DNA from: Mucilaginibacter sp.
GTDB taxonomy: Bacteria; Bacteroidota; Bacteroidia; Sphingobacteriales; Sphingobacteriaceae
Length of the DNA: 7,031 nucleotides
Direction of reading: 5' to 3'
NCBI GenBank assembly: GCA_028288315.1
Contig: JAQBNY010000093.1
Coordinates: forward strand, 1 to 7,031
The position numbers and the translations under genes were made by a program. Of the stretch, positions 1 to 6,799 are shown piece after piece. Each line of letters opens with the position of its first letter. Position 1 is the first letter of the stretch. The notes beneath the pieces were generated by a model, which worked only from the letters and a program-made list of their open reading frames with translations, did no database searches and was not told where the DNA came from.

Positions 1-420
1 CCAATTGGTGCTGCAGTAAATGCATTGCCTTCAAAAGCACAGCCCATCACAATTAATGGTCAGCAATATTATGAATCAAACGGTGTTTATTACCGTGAGG
101 TAACTAAAGATAATGGCACTGTTGTTTACGAGGTTGCCGGTAAAGATGGCGAACTGAACACTGATGATGGTGGAAGCAACGGATCATATAATGAAACACA
201 GCTGCAAATAGGTGATATTGTTAAACAACTACCTGATGATTGCCATAAGATAAAAGTAAACGGCGAAAAATTATACGTATCTCCTGACGGAACTTATTTC
301 CAGGAACAGACAGATGCAGATAACAACAAGGTTTACAAAGTTGTAGGCTTATCTGGTGACGAACCGGATGAAGATACTCAACAGAAAGACACGCTGCAGA
401 AAGACAATCAACAGAAATAA
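1..420 (+). CDS. DUF6515-like protein, 3' part only (5' end outside window)
   Basis: The reading frame is open from base 1, so the gene starts upstream and 139 C-terminal residues are visible; the TTG at 25 is probably internal. The visible part is two tandem copies of a module of about 51 residues, at residues 1-51 and 70-120. Each follows the pattern (P/Q)IG-x4-LP, then a (I/V)NG-x2-(Y/L)Y turn, then DG/NG-(V/T)Y(Y/F), then VY(E/K)V(A/V)G. This resembles the repeat in DUF6515-type proteins of Bacteroidota, which are usually secreted or envelope-associated and have no known enzymatic role. That assignment is from memory of the family pattern. A short low-complexity tail rich in Gln, Lys and Asp (about residues 126-139) ends the protein. 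No membrane segment or signal peptide is visible because the N-terminus is missing. A strong terminator follows the stop codon, so the gene ends its transcription unit. Confidence 0.75.
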   Translation, partial: PIGAAVNALPSKAQPITINGQQYYESNGVYYREVTKDNGTVVYEVAGKDGELNTDDGGSNGSYNETQLQIGDIVKQLPDDCHKIKVNGEKLYVSPDGTYFQEQTDADNNKVYKVVGLSGDEPDEDTQQKDTLQKDNQQK

Positions 421-444
421 AATTTTAAGTGATAGTTTGTAGGG

Positions 445-475
445 GGGTAGATGCCATAAGGCATCTGCCCTTTTT
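445..475 (+). terminator. Intrinsic terminator after the DUF6515-like gene
   Basis: An 11-bp stem (445-455 with 460-470; one G-T wobble) closes a 4-nt loop ATAA and is followed at once by TTTTT at 471-475. It starts 25 nt after the stop codon at 420, which is the expected geometry for factor-independent termination on the + strand. Confidence 0.85.
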
Positions 476-587
476 ATTTAAAGGATTAGGTTAATCCACC
501 ATCTCTGTTACCCTCTAATTTTAATTTATCCAAACATTTTAGGGTATTGTTTATTGATTTATTATAACACAATAATAATTGATAGAT

Positions 588-932
588 ATGGAAAATCACA
601 ATCATAGAGTGCTAATCCAAGCATTATTGGATTGCTTAGCTGCCTGCGAAAATTGTGCTACTGCCTGTTTACATGAGCAAGATGTACAGCCGATGGTAAG
701 GTGTATTAGCCTTGACCGCGACTGTGCTGATATATGCTCACAAGCCACAAGATTGCTTGAGCGTAATTCAGAGATAGCTCATCAATATTTGGTTTTATGC
801 GAAGAGATATGCCGCATGTGTGCCCATGAATGTGGCATGCATGAGCATGAGCATTGCCAGAAATGTGCCGAAGCCTGTTTTAGATGTGCCGAAGCCTGCC
901 ATGAACACCATCAGCCTATTACACAAGACTGA
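588..932 (+). CDS. Four-helix-bundle copper-storage-type protein (Csp/DUF326), cysteine-rich
   Basis: A 114-residue protein with 16 cysteines, at 16, 20, 23, 27, 39, 46, 50, 71, 75, 78, 82, 90, 93, 97, 100 and 104. They are mostly in CxxxC and CxxC spacings along predicted helices, with many histidines at both ends. This is the pattern of the DUF326/Csp family, whose characterised members fold as four-helix bundles and store many Cu(I) ions on inward-facing cysteines. There is no signal peptide or twin-arginine motif, which fits the cytosolic Csp3-like branch rather than exported Csp1. The ATG at 588 is preferred over a TTG at 579 because it gives the usual MENHNH-type N-terminus; neither has a Shine-Dalgarno sequence. 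No copper pump, chaperone or copper regulator is in the window, so a role in copper storage or detoxification rests on the family alone. Terminators flank it on both sides, so it is probably monocistronic. Confidence 0.88.
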   Translation: MENHNHRVLIQALLDCLAACENCATACLHEQDVQPMVRCISLDRDCADICSQATRLLERNSEIAHQYLVLCEEICRMCAHECGMHEHEHCQKCAEACFRCAEACHEHHQPITQD

Positions 933-948
933 GCAGACAAAAAATACT

Positions 949-989
949 ATATAACAAAGCCGCTTTTCAATGAAGCGGCTTTGTTATAT
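949..989. terminator. Bidirectional hairpin terminator between convergent genes
   Basis: A perfect 17-bp inverted repeat (949-965 with 973-989) encloses a 7-nt loop. It lies between the stop of the Csp-type gene (932) and the stop of the molybdenum-subunit gene (996, opposite strand). Reading the - strand, TTTTTT (complement of 939-944) follows 4 nt after the stem, so it works best for the molybdenum operon. On the + strand the downstream tract is AT-rich but its T run is short (989-991). Confidence 0.88.
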
Positions 990-995
990 TTATAA

Positions 996-3152
996 TTATA
1001 TGAGTTTGTCGGGTGTAATTGGTAAATCGCGTACACGTTTGCCGGTAGCGTTATATACCGCGTTGGCAACAGCTGCTGCCATACCTATTAAAGCAATCTC
1101 TCCCATACCTTTAGCTCCCATCTGGTTTATGTGAGGGTCGGGTTTATTTACAAATAGAGCTTCTATCTGCGGGATGTCGGCATTCACCGGCACATGGTAA
1201 TCAGCAAGGTTGTTATTTACATAACGGCCATAGCGTTGGTCTATAACGCCTTCTTCCATCAATGCCATGCCTATGCCGCCAATAGCGCCGCCAACTATCT
1301 GGCTGCGGGCCGTTTTCGGACTAACAATAGTTCCCGAATCAGCAACACAAACCACTTTATCTATTTTAACCACACCTGTTTTTGGGTGTACCAGCACTTT
1401 TGTAAAATGCACCGACCATGATTGCATAGAGTATTTTTGCCCGTCAGATCCCAGTGAAGATTGTACCGTAACATCAAGCGATGGCAGGTTATTGTCCTTT
1501 AGTATTTTGGCATAATCAAGCTTATCCGTACCGCCATTACCCATCAGCTTTTGAAATTTTTGTTTCAGATCATTGCAGGCATCATACACAGCACCACCCA
1601 CAGTAGCAGTAGTAGCTGATCCGCCCTGCATAGGTGCATCTGGCAAAGAAGATTCGCCCATTTCAAATTTAATTTTATCCGGCGATATACCCATTCGTTC
1701 GGCAGCTATCAAAGTCATAGCAGTCCCTGTTCCAGGGCCTATGTCACTCACCGCGGTTTGCAGGGTAAGTATGCCATCCGCTTTCATAATGGCTTTAACA
1801 GTTGCCTTATCACGGTAAGCGCCAAACATGCCGCCACCCATTCCATATCCAACCAGCCAGCCGTTTTGCGTAGCCTGTGCAGGCTCTGCCTTGCGGTCTT
1901 TCCAGCCTATTTGTTTGGCACCTATTTCATAGGCTTCATCCAAGAACTTGCTGCTGAAAGGTTTGCCGCTTACAGGGTCAGTTTTGGCATAATTAATTAA
2001 ACGGAGTTCAATCGGGTCTACCTTCAATTTGTAAGAAAGTTCATCTAATGCTGATTCCAACGCAAATGCTCCTGTAGCCTCACCCGGGCCGCGCATCCAG
2101 GTAGGTGTGCCAACGTCAAGTGATACTATTTTATAACGGGTGGTAACATTAGGGCAGGCGTATAACGCTTTGCTTACGTTTATTGGTCCTTCAGAAAAAT
2201 CTTCGTATGATGATGTTTGTCCGGCGGCCTCATGTGTAATACCAACCAGCTTACCATCTGCGGTAGCGCCAATACCTATTTTTTGCCAGGTATACGGGCG
2301 ATAACCTACAGAAGTAAACATATCAGGCCTGCTTAAAACCAGTTTAACAGGGCGCATAACAACCTTGGCACCAATAATAGCGGCTATTTCATGCGGCCAT
2401 ACTTGCAGGGCACTGCCAAAAGCTCCACCCACAAATTGCGAGTTTACCTGTACGTTTTCTTCCTTTAAATTAAATGCTTTGGCAATGTCTCCGCGGGTGG
2501 CTTTCACACCCTGTGTTTTATCCCAAATGGTTAGCTTATCGTCACTATTCCATTTGGCAATAATGGCGTGCAGTTCCATTGGGTTATGAAATTCGTTAGG
2601 CAAAGTGTATTCCTGCTCCAATTTTATTGGGGCATTTTGCCAGGCATCGGCAGTACCACGGGTAAAATCTTTTCCATCTGATGGGGCTACGCCTTTGTTA
2701 ATATCTTTAGGCGGTTTGGTATCATGCACCTGTTTGTTGTAAGTTGCTTTTACTAATGATGCGGCATACTGGGCACGCTCAAAAGTATCAGCAATAACCA
2801 TAGCAACCGGATGGTTGTTAAGCATTATTTTATTATCATAAAATACCTTTAAAGGGCCGCTTTTTACCTCTGGCTTCCCTGGGTTTTTAGCCACTTGATG
2901 CCCCGGCACCTTTGGAGCGTTCAGATAAGTGATAACAGCCAGTACGCCCGGCGCTTTTTCTGCCGCCTTAATATCTATGGATGCTATTGTGCCATTGGTT
3001 ATTGTACTGCCTACAAGAACCGCGTACGTCATGCCGTCTAATTTATATTCGGCAGAGTATTTGGCGGCACCTGTAACTTTTGCCCTGCCATCAACACGGC
3101 TTAAGCCATCGGCAGAGGTTGGTATTGTTGAAATGGTTGCTTCTTTCATCAT
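996..3152 (-). CDS. paoC: Molybdenum-cofactor-binding catalytic subunit of aldehyde oxidoreductase (PaoC/YagR-like)
   Basis: A 718-residue xanthine oxidase family large subunit; E. coli PaoC is about 730. It oxidises aldehydes (or a related substrate) at a molybdopterin centre. The N-terminal hammerhead domain starts with the conserved DGRAKVTGAAKYSAE segment (about 21-35). Mo-cofactor segments include FVGGAFGS (240-247), MRGPGEATGAFALE (353-366), GMGGGMFG (437-444) and QGGSATTATVGGA (509-521). The expected catalytic glutamate is E685 in GAKGMGE near the C-terminus. There is no signal peptide, so export would depend on the Tat-bearing iron-sulfur subunit. It is the last gene of the operon; its ATG lies 4 nt after the FAD-subunit stop. 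A second ATG follows immediately (3149), and no Shine-Dalgarno sequence decides between them. The true substrate cannot be read from the sequence: xanthine, isoquinoline or other N-heterocycles are alternatives, but the three-gene order and partner subunits favour the PaoABC class. Confidence 0.9.
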   Translation of the reverse strand: MMKEATISTIPTSADGLSRVDGRAKVTGAAKYSAEYKLDGMTYAVLVGSTITNGTIASIDIKAAEKAPGVLAVITYLNAPKVPGHQVAKNPGKPEVKSGPLKVFYDNKIMLNNHPVAMVIADTFERAQYAASLVKATYNKQVHDTKPPKDINKGVAPSDGKDFTRGTADAWQNAPIKLEQEYTLPNEFHNPMELHAIIAKWNSDDKLTIWDKTQGVKATRGDIAKAFNLKEENVQVNSQFVGGAFGSALQVWPHEIAAIIGAKVVMRPVKLVLSRPDMFTSVGYRPYTWQKIGIGATADGKLVGITHEAAGQTSSYEDFSEGPINVSKALYACPNVTTRYKIVSLDVGTPTWMRGPGEATGAFALESALDELSYKLKVDPIELRLINYAKTDPVSGKPFSSKFLDEAYEIGAKQIGWKDRKAEPAQATQNGWLVGYGMGGGMFGAYRDKATVKAIMKADGILTLQTAVSDIGPGTGTAMTLIAAERMGISPDKIKFEMGESSLPDAPMQGGSATTATVGGAVYDACNDLKQKFQKLMGNGGTDKLDYAKILKDNNLPSLDVTVQSSLGSDGQKYSMQSWSVHFTKVLVHPKTGVVKIDKVVCVADSGTIVSPKTARSQIVGGAIGGIGMALMEEGVIDQRYGRYVNNNLADYHVPVNADIPQIEALFVNKPDPHINQMGAKGMGEIALIGMAAAVANAVYNATGKRVRDLPITPDKLI

Positions 3153-3156
3153 AATT

Positions 3157-4137
3157 TTAAACTAAGCCTGACGCGTGTTTTAACGCCTCGACAATTGTTG
3201 CCGGGGCAAGTTTTAATTTAAATGCATTGTATTCATGGCCTTTGGCGCCTTGCATGGCAATTAAGGCGGCTGTTTTAAAGCTGTCTTCAGTTGCGGGTTT
3301 GCCAGCCAGTGCTTTTTCGGCATCAAACAAGCGCCATGGTTTGTGTGCCACGCCACCCATTGCCAAACGCGCGCTTTGTATAACACCATTTTGGATATCA
3401 AGCGCCGCGGCAACAGATACCAGCGCAAAAGCGTAAGATTGCCTGTCGCGCACTTTTAGGTAATAGCTGTTTTTGGCAAAATTATTTTCAGGAATCTCTA
3501 CCGATAATATCATTTCGTCCGCTGCCAATTGGTTGTCCAGTTCAGGGTTATCGCCGGGTAAGCGGTGGAATTGGGTGAAAGGAATGCGTCGTGTTCCTTT
3601 TTTCCCGGTTACAACAACTGTAGCATCCAAAGCTGCTAAAGCAACGCACATATCACTTGGGTGAACGGCTATACATTTATCACTTGTGCCAAAAATGGCA
3701 TGCATGCGGTTGTAACCTTCCATTGCGCCGCAACCGGTGCCGGGGGCACGTTTATTACAGGGCATTGTTGTATCATAAAAATAAACACAACGTGTACGCT
3801 GCATCATATTACCGCCAACGGTTGCCATGTTACGCAACTGGGGGGATGCGCCCGCCTTTAGTGCCATTGACAATAAAGGTTGTAACTTAATTACCGTGGC
3901 ATTTTCTGATACCACACTGTTAAGTGCTAAAGCGCCAATATGCAAGCCGTCTTTTGTTGTACTGATCTCTTTTAAAGGAAGTGCGTTAATATCAACCAAT
4001 CTATTAGGCGCGGTTACGCCCTTCTTCATCAGGTCTACCAGGTTGGTGCCTCCGGCAATTATTTTAGTGCCGGGCTTGCCTATAGCTGTAACAGCTGTAG
4101 TTTGTGTGGTTGGTTTTACATAGGTGAACTGTTTCAT
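3157..4137 (-). CDS. paoB: FAD-binding subunit of aldehyde oxidoreductase (PaoB/YagS-like), with extra four-cysteine motif
   Basis: A 326-residue FAD-binding subunit that passes electrons from the iron-sulfur clusters to an external acceptor. It has the PCMH-type FAD segment IIAGGTNLVDLMKKG (26-40), a second FAD segment TVGGNMMQRTRC (106-117), and the CO-dehydrogenase flavoprotein C-terminal domain (about 215-320, with AMGGVAHKPWR at 259-269). Cysteines 117, 127, 136 and 155 lie in a loop matching the region where E. coli PaoB binds an additional 4Fe-4S cluster, which ordinary xanthine dehydrogenase FAD subunits lack. The frame is open up to 4206, but the ATG at 4137 is chosen. It gives the family-typical MKQFTYVKPT start, overlaps the upstream stop as ATGA, and has GGAGGG 8 nt before it. 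The next gene follows after a 4-nt gap. Confidence 0.9.
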   Translation of the reverse strand: MKQFTYVKPTTQTTAVTAIGKPGTKIIAGGTNLVDLMKKGVTAPNRLVDINALPLKEISTTKDGLHIGALALNSVVSENATVIKLQPLLSMALKAGASPQLRNMATVGGNMMQRTRCVYFYDTTMPCNKRAPGTGCGAMEGYNRMHAIFGTSDKCIAVHPSDMCVALAALDATVVVTGKKGTRRIPFTQFHRLPGDNPELDNQLAADEMILSVEIPENNFAKNSYYLKVRDRQSYAFALVSVAAALDIQNGVIQSARLAMGGVAHKPWRLFDAEKALAGKPATEDSFKTAALIAMQGAKGHEYNAFKLKLAPATIVEALKHASGLV

Positions 4138-4778
4138 ACCGGTTGCCCTCCGTTCTTCACTTCTAAAATAGCGTTCACAATATTGGGGTATGCCCCGCAG
4201 CGGCAAATATTACCGCTCATATATTCTCTAATTTCGCCCTCGCTATTTGCGTGCCCTTCTTTTATACAGGCCACTGCCGACATGATTTGCCCCGGAGTAC
4301 AATAACCACACTGGAAACCATCATGTTTCAGAAATGCTTCCTGCATTGGGTGTAGCTCGTCGCCTTTGGCAAGACCTTCTATAGTAGTAACTTTTTTGCC
4401 GTTCGCCATTATGCCAAGCGTTAAGCAGGAGTTTACACGTGTGCCATCTACATGAACGGTACACGCCCCACACTGGCCGTGGTCACAGCCTTTTTTGGTG
4501 CCGGTTAAATCCAGTTGTTCGCGTAAAATATCAAGCAGGGTTGCCCGTGGTTCAACAGAAAGTTTGTACGGCTTACCATTAACTTCCATTTTTAGCGGCA
4601 TTTTCTCTAAAGCGCCCGCAATTTTATCATCAACATGCTCATTAGCCGCTTTTAATGCCGTTGCTGGCGTTAAAGCCACGGCAGTTAACAGACCGGATTG
4701 CTTTAAGAAATTTCGGCGCGATGGGTCTTGCAGTCCCGGGTCCTGAAGTGTGCCCGGGCAAATTTTTTCCTTTTCCAT
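4134..4778 (-). CDS. paoA: Tat-exported 2Fe-2S subunit of aldehyde oxidoreductase (PaoA/YagT-like)
   Basis: A 214-residue iron-sulfur subunit relaying electrons from the molybdenum centre to FAD. The N-terminus has a twin-arginine motif SRRNFLK (20-26), then a hydrophobic stretch ending near ATALKA (39-44), so export through the Tat pathway is expected. The plant-ferredoxin-type domain has C98, C103, C106 and C118 (CDHGQCGAC, then NSC). The helical second-cluster domain has C157, C160, C192 and C194 (FQCGYCTPGQ, then NICRC). All eight expected ligands are present. The ATG at 4778 is preferred over a TTG at 4796 because TTG starts are rare here and the shorter form already carries the full signal. 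It is the first gene of the operon, and its stop overlaps the next start as ATGA. I could not identify a Bacteroidota-type promoter upstream of it. Confidence 0.92.
   Translation of the reverse strand: MEKEKICPGTLQDPGLQDPSRRNFLKQSGLLTAVALTPATALKAANEHVDDKIAGALEKMPLKMEVNGKPYKLSVEPRATLLDILREQLDLTGTKKGCDHGQCGACTVHVDGTRVNSCLTLGIMANGKKVTTIEGLAKGDELHPMQEAFLKHDGFQCGYCTPGQIMSAVACIKEGHANSEGEIREYMSGNICRCGAYPNIVNAILEVKNGGQPV
4146..4151 (-). promoter_or_regulatory. Shine-Dalgarno GGAGGG for the FAD subunit
   Basis: On the - strand GGAGGG ends 8 nt before the ATG at 4137, inside the last codons of the upstream 2Fe-2S subunit gene. It decides the start in favour of 4137 and suggests coupled translation at the ATGA overlap. 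It is the only convincing Shine-Dalgarno sequence I noticed in this window. Confidence 0.65.
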
Positions 4779-4880
4779 AGATAATAGGCTTAACAACGTG
4801 AATTTACCAGTTTAATAACATAAAAATCAACCCAATGTGTTATTTATAATGATACTAAAAAGCACAGATGTGATAATTAT

Positions 4881-4888
4881 TACCTTTG
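4881..4888 (+). promoter_or_regulatory. Bacteroidota -7 promoter box (TAnnTTTG) of the RlmI-type gene
   Basis: TACCTTTG matches the Bacteroidota primary sigma -7 consensus exactly and ends 5 nt before the ATG at 4894. Transcription would begin about at the start codon, so the mRNA should have almost no leader. No TTTG or TTG sits at the expected distance upstream (around 4858), so the -33 element is weak or absent. Confidence 0.55.
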
Positions 4889-4893
4889 CGGTT

Positions 4894-6081
4894 ATGATTG
4901 ATGTTGTATTAAAGAAGGGAAAAGAGAAAGCGGTGCTGCACAAGCACCCCTGGGTATTTTCAGGAGCTATAGAGAATGTAAAGGGTAAGCCGGCCAATGG
5001 CGAAATAATACGCCTGCTGGATGGTAAAAAAGAATTTATGGCCTATGGCTTTTACAACGATCAATCGCGCGTTGCGGTACGTTTGCTGGAGTGGGATGAG
5101 AACATTCCGGTGGATGATAACTGGTTTAGGGAAAAAGTAAGAACAGCGATTGCCGGCCGTGCTCATATTTTAGCCGATGGCAATACAGATACCTGCAGAC
5201 TAATCTTCAGTGAATCTGACTACCTGCCCGGACTTATAGTAGATAAATATGCCAATCATTTAGCCGTACAGGTACTAACATCGGGCATGCAAGCCGCTAT
5301 GCCGGTTATTATAGATGAATTAAAAGCTTTGCTAAGCCCCGCCAGTATTTTTGATAAAAGCGATGCGGCATCACGTGCGCATGAGGGTTTAGAAACCACC
5401 AACACCTTATTAGCAGGTAATGAGCCGCCTGAACTGGTAATGGTAAAAGAGAACGGTATTAGCTACGGTATTAATATTGCAGAAGGTCAAAAATCCGGCT
5501 TTTACTGCGACCAGCGGGATAATCGCCTGGTACTGGCAAACTACGCTAAAGGCAAAAAAGTATTGGATTGCTTTTGCTATACAGGTGGCTTTACACTAAA
5601 TAGCTTGCAAAACGGCGCAGCGCAAGTTACGAGTGTTGATAGCTCGGCACTGGCGCTTGAAACATTAAAAGAAAATATCCGCCTTAATGGTTTTGAAGAT
5701 ACAAAGCACGACGCCATAAAATCTGATGTGAACGTACAGCTCAGAAAGTTTAGGGATGATGGTGAGAGCTTTGATATTATAGTGCTTGATCCGCCAAAGT
5801 ATGCGCCGTCACGCTCGGCTTTAGACCGGGCTTCGCGCGCTTATAAAGATCTGAACCGCCTGGGTATGCAGTTATTAAATAGCGGCGGACTATTGGCCAC
5901 TTTCTCGTGCTCGGGCGCTATGGATATGGAAACGTTTAAACAGGTATTGGCCTGGGCCGCGCTGGATGCCGGTAAACAGGTACAGTTCATTTACCAGTTT
6001 CATCAACCCGAAGACCACCCGGTAAGGGCATCATTCCCGGAAGGGGAGTATTTGAAGGGGCTATTATGCAGGGTTTGGTAA
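4894..6081 (+). CDS. rlmI: RlmI-type 23S rRNA (cytosine-C5) methyltransferase
   Basis: A 395-residue class I SAM-dependent methyltransferase of the RlmI family; E. coli RlmI, of about the same length, methylates C1962 of 23S rRNA. An N-terminal PUA-like RNA-binding domain (about 2-75, with KHPWVFSGAI at 17-26) is followed by a central region and the Rossmann domain. SAM motif I is DCFCYTGGF (225-233), the acidic VDS of motif II is near 248-250, motif IV is LDPPKY (298-303), and the SCS of motif VI is 338-340, with C339 the likely nucleophile typical of m5C enzymes. The frame extends upstream to 4837, but those 19 codons do not resemble the family N-terminus and run through a TAnnTTTG promoter box, so the ATG at 4894 is chosen. 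It is divergent from the molybdenum operon and convergent with the Lrp-type gene, so it probably stands alone. The exact target base is inferred from the family. Confidence 0.9.
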   Translation: MIDVVLKKGKEKAVLHKHPWVFSGAIENVKGKPANGEIIRLLDGKKEFMAYGFYNDQSRVAVRLLEWDENIPVDDNWFREKVRTAIAGRAHILADGNTDTCRLIFSESDYLPGLIVDKYANHLAVQVLTSGMQAAMPVIIDELKALLSPASIFDKSDAASRAHEGLETTNTLLAGNEPPELVMVKENGISYGINIAEGQKSGFYCDQRDNRLVLANYAKGKKVLDCFCYTGGFTLNSLQNGAAQVTSVDSSALALETLKENIRLNGFEDTKHDAIKSDVNVQLRKFRDDGESFDIIVLDPPKYAPSRSALDRASRAYKDLNRLGMQLLNSGGLLATFSCSGAMDMETFKQVLAWAALDAGKQVQFIYQFHQPEDHPVRASFPEGEYLKGLLCRVW

Positions 6082-6192
6082 ATATTAAGTTGGGTAGGTT
6101 ATGTGATTAACTGTGGCGGCCTTATAATATGTTGTCACCCGGCTGGAGCCTAGCGACTGCGAAAAAATAAATTTAGCACTTACTTCTATACA

Positions 6193-6240
6193 TAGCAATA
6201 TCAAACAACGAAGCGTTAACTTCCTTGTTCGATATTGTTG
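6193..6240. repeat. Long imperfect inverted repeat between convergent genes
   Basis: Arms 6193-6213 and 6220-6240 can pair over about 21 positions with two mismatches and a 6-nt loop CGTTAA. No T run follows directly on either strand, so it is not a canonical intrinsic terminator, although it lies between two convergent genes where one is expected. The right arm contains TTCCTTGTTCGATATT. I recall similar strings as dispersed intergenic sequence in Sphingobacteria and Flavobacteria, but this is memory, not a search. The rest of the 206-bp gap (6082-6287) shows nothing else I can name. Confidence 0.6.
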
Positions 6241-6287
6241 ATCTGGGAGTTTCATTATAGAAACCAGCAGAAGTATCTAAGTAAAGT

Positions 6288-6764
6288 TTATTCTAAAGTG
6301 ATCTGTCTTTTAATGCTTTCTTCTAATGAAATGAAAGTCTCGGTGCGTTGTATGCCTTTTACGCTTTGTATCTGCTCGTTCAATACTTCGCGCAGATGAT
6401 TTGTGTCATGACATACAATTTTGGCGAAAATGCTCCAGCTGCCAGTGGTGTAATGCAGCTCAACAATTTCAGGAACCATTTTTAGTTGTTTCACCGCTTC
6501 ATTATACTGCGACCCCTTTTCAAGGAAGATTCCAAGGAAAGCGGTAACATCATAACCTAACTTCTGCGGATTAACTTCAAGGCTGGCACCCTTAATTACA
6601 CCCAATTCCTCCAATTTCTTCATCCGCACGTGTATGGTTCCGCCGGAAACTATCAACTCTTTTGCTATTTCCGTGTAAGGAGTAGTAGCATTTTTCATCA
6701 ATATTGATAAAATCTGGATATCCAGATTATCAATTTCTAAATTTTGGGGTTTCCTGTGAGGCAT
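6288..6764 (-). CDS. Lrp/AsnC-family transcriptional regulator
   Basis: A 158-residue protein of the usual Lrp/AsnC length. The N-terminal winged helix-turn-helix begins LDNLD-like (IDNLDIQILSILMKN at 11-25), with the HTH at about 28-55 (YTEIAKELIVSGGTIHVRMKKLEELGVI). The C-terminal RAM effector-binding domain is at about 70-147, with the family-typical TGSWSIFAKI strand at 107-116 and a final ETFISLEES strand. Such proteins assemble into dimers and octamers that bind and bend DNA in response to amino acids or related small molecules. The effector and targets cannot be read from the sequence. The ATG at 6764 is the natural start. It lies 163 bp from the divergent tRNA-like sequence, and the family often autoregulates, so the AT-rich region upstream (6765-6927) is a candidate target. 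I found no clear promoter for this gene. Confidence 0.9.
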   Translation of the reverse strand: MPHRKPQNLEIDNLDIQILSILMKNATTPYTEIAKELIVSGGTIHVRMKKLEELGVIKGASLEVNPQKLGYDVTAFLGIFLEKGSQYNEAVKQLKMVPEIVELHYTTGSWSIFAKIVCHDTNHLREVLNEQIQSVKGIQRTETFISLEESIKRQITLE

Positions 6765-6799
6765 AAATTTTAATATCTATATTGGAATACAAGTTTAAT

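Noticed and set aside
541..587. Promoter-like strings TTGTTT and TATAAC before the copper-storage-type gene
   Set aside because: The spacing is only about 10 nt and neither matches the Bacteroidota consensus.
4138..4206. 23-codon N-terminal extension of the FAD subunit
   Set aside because: It is the out-of-frame shadow of the 2Fe-2S subunit's C-terminus; the ATG at 4137 has the Shine-Dalgarno sequence, the ATGA overlap and the family-typical N-terminus.
1194..4746. Multiple + strand open frames opposite the molybdenum operon
   Set aside because: All lie antisense to three well-supported genes, lack family features and are explained as shadow frames.
4837..4893. 19-codon upstream extension of the RlmI-type protein
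   Set aside because: It contains a perfect TAnnTTTG promoter box and does not resemble the family N-terminus.
4779..4893. Promoter for the molybdenum operon in the divergent region
   Set aside because: I scanned the - strand and found no TAnnTTTG box or convincing sigma-70-like pair, so I report none, although a promoter must lie here or nearby.
6082..6192. Intrinsic terminator directly after the RlmI-type gene
   Set aside because: No stable hairpin followed by a T run was found; only the separate inverted repeat at 6193-6240 is present.
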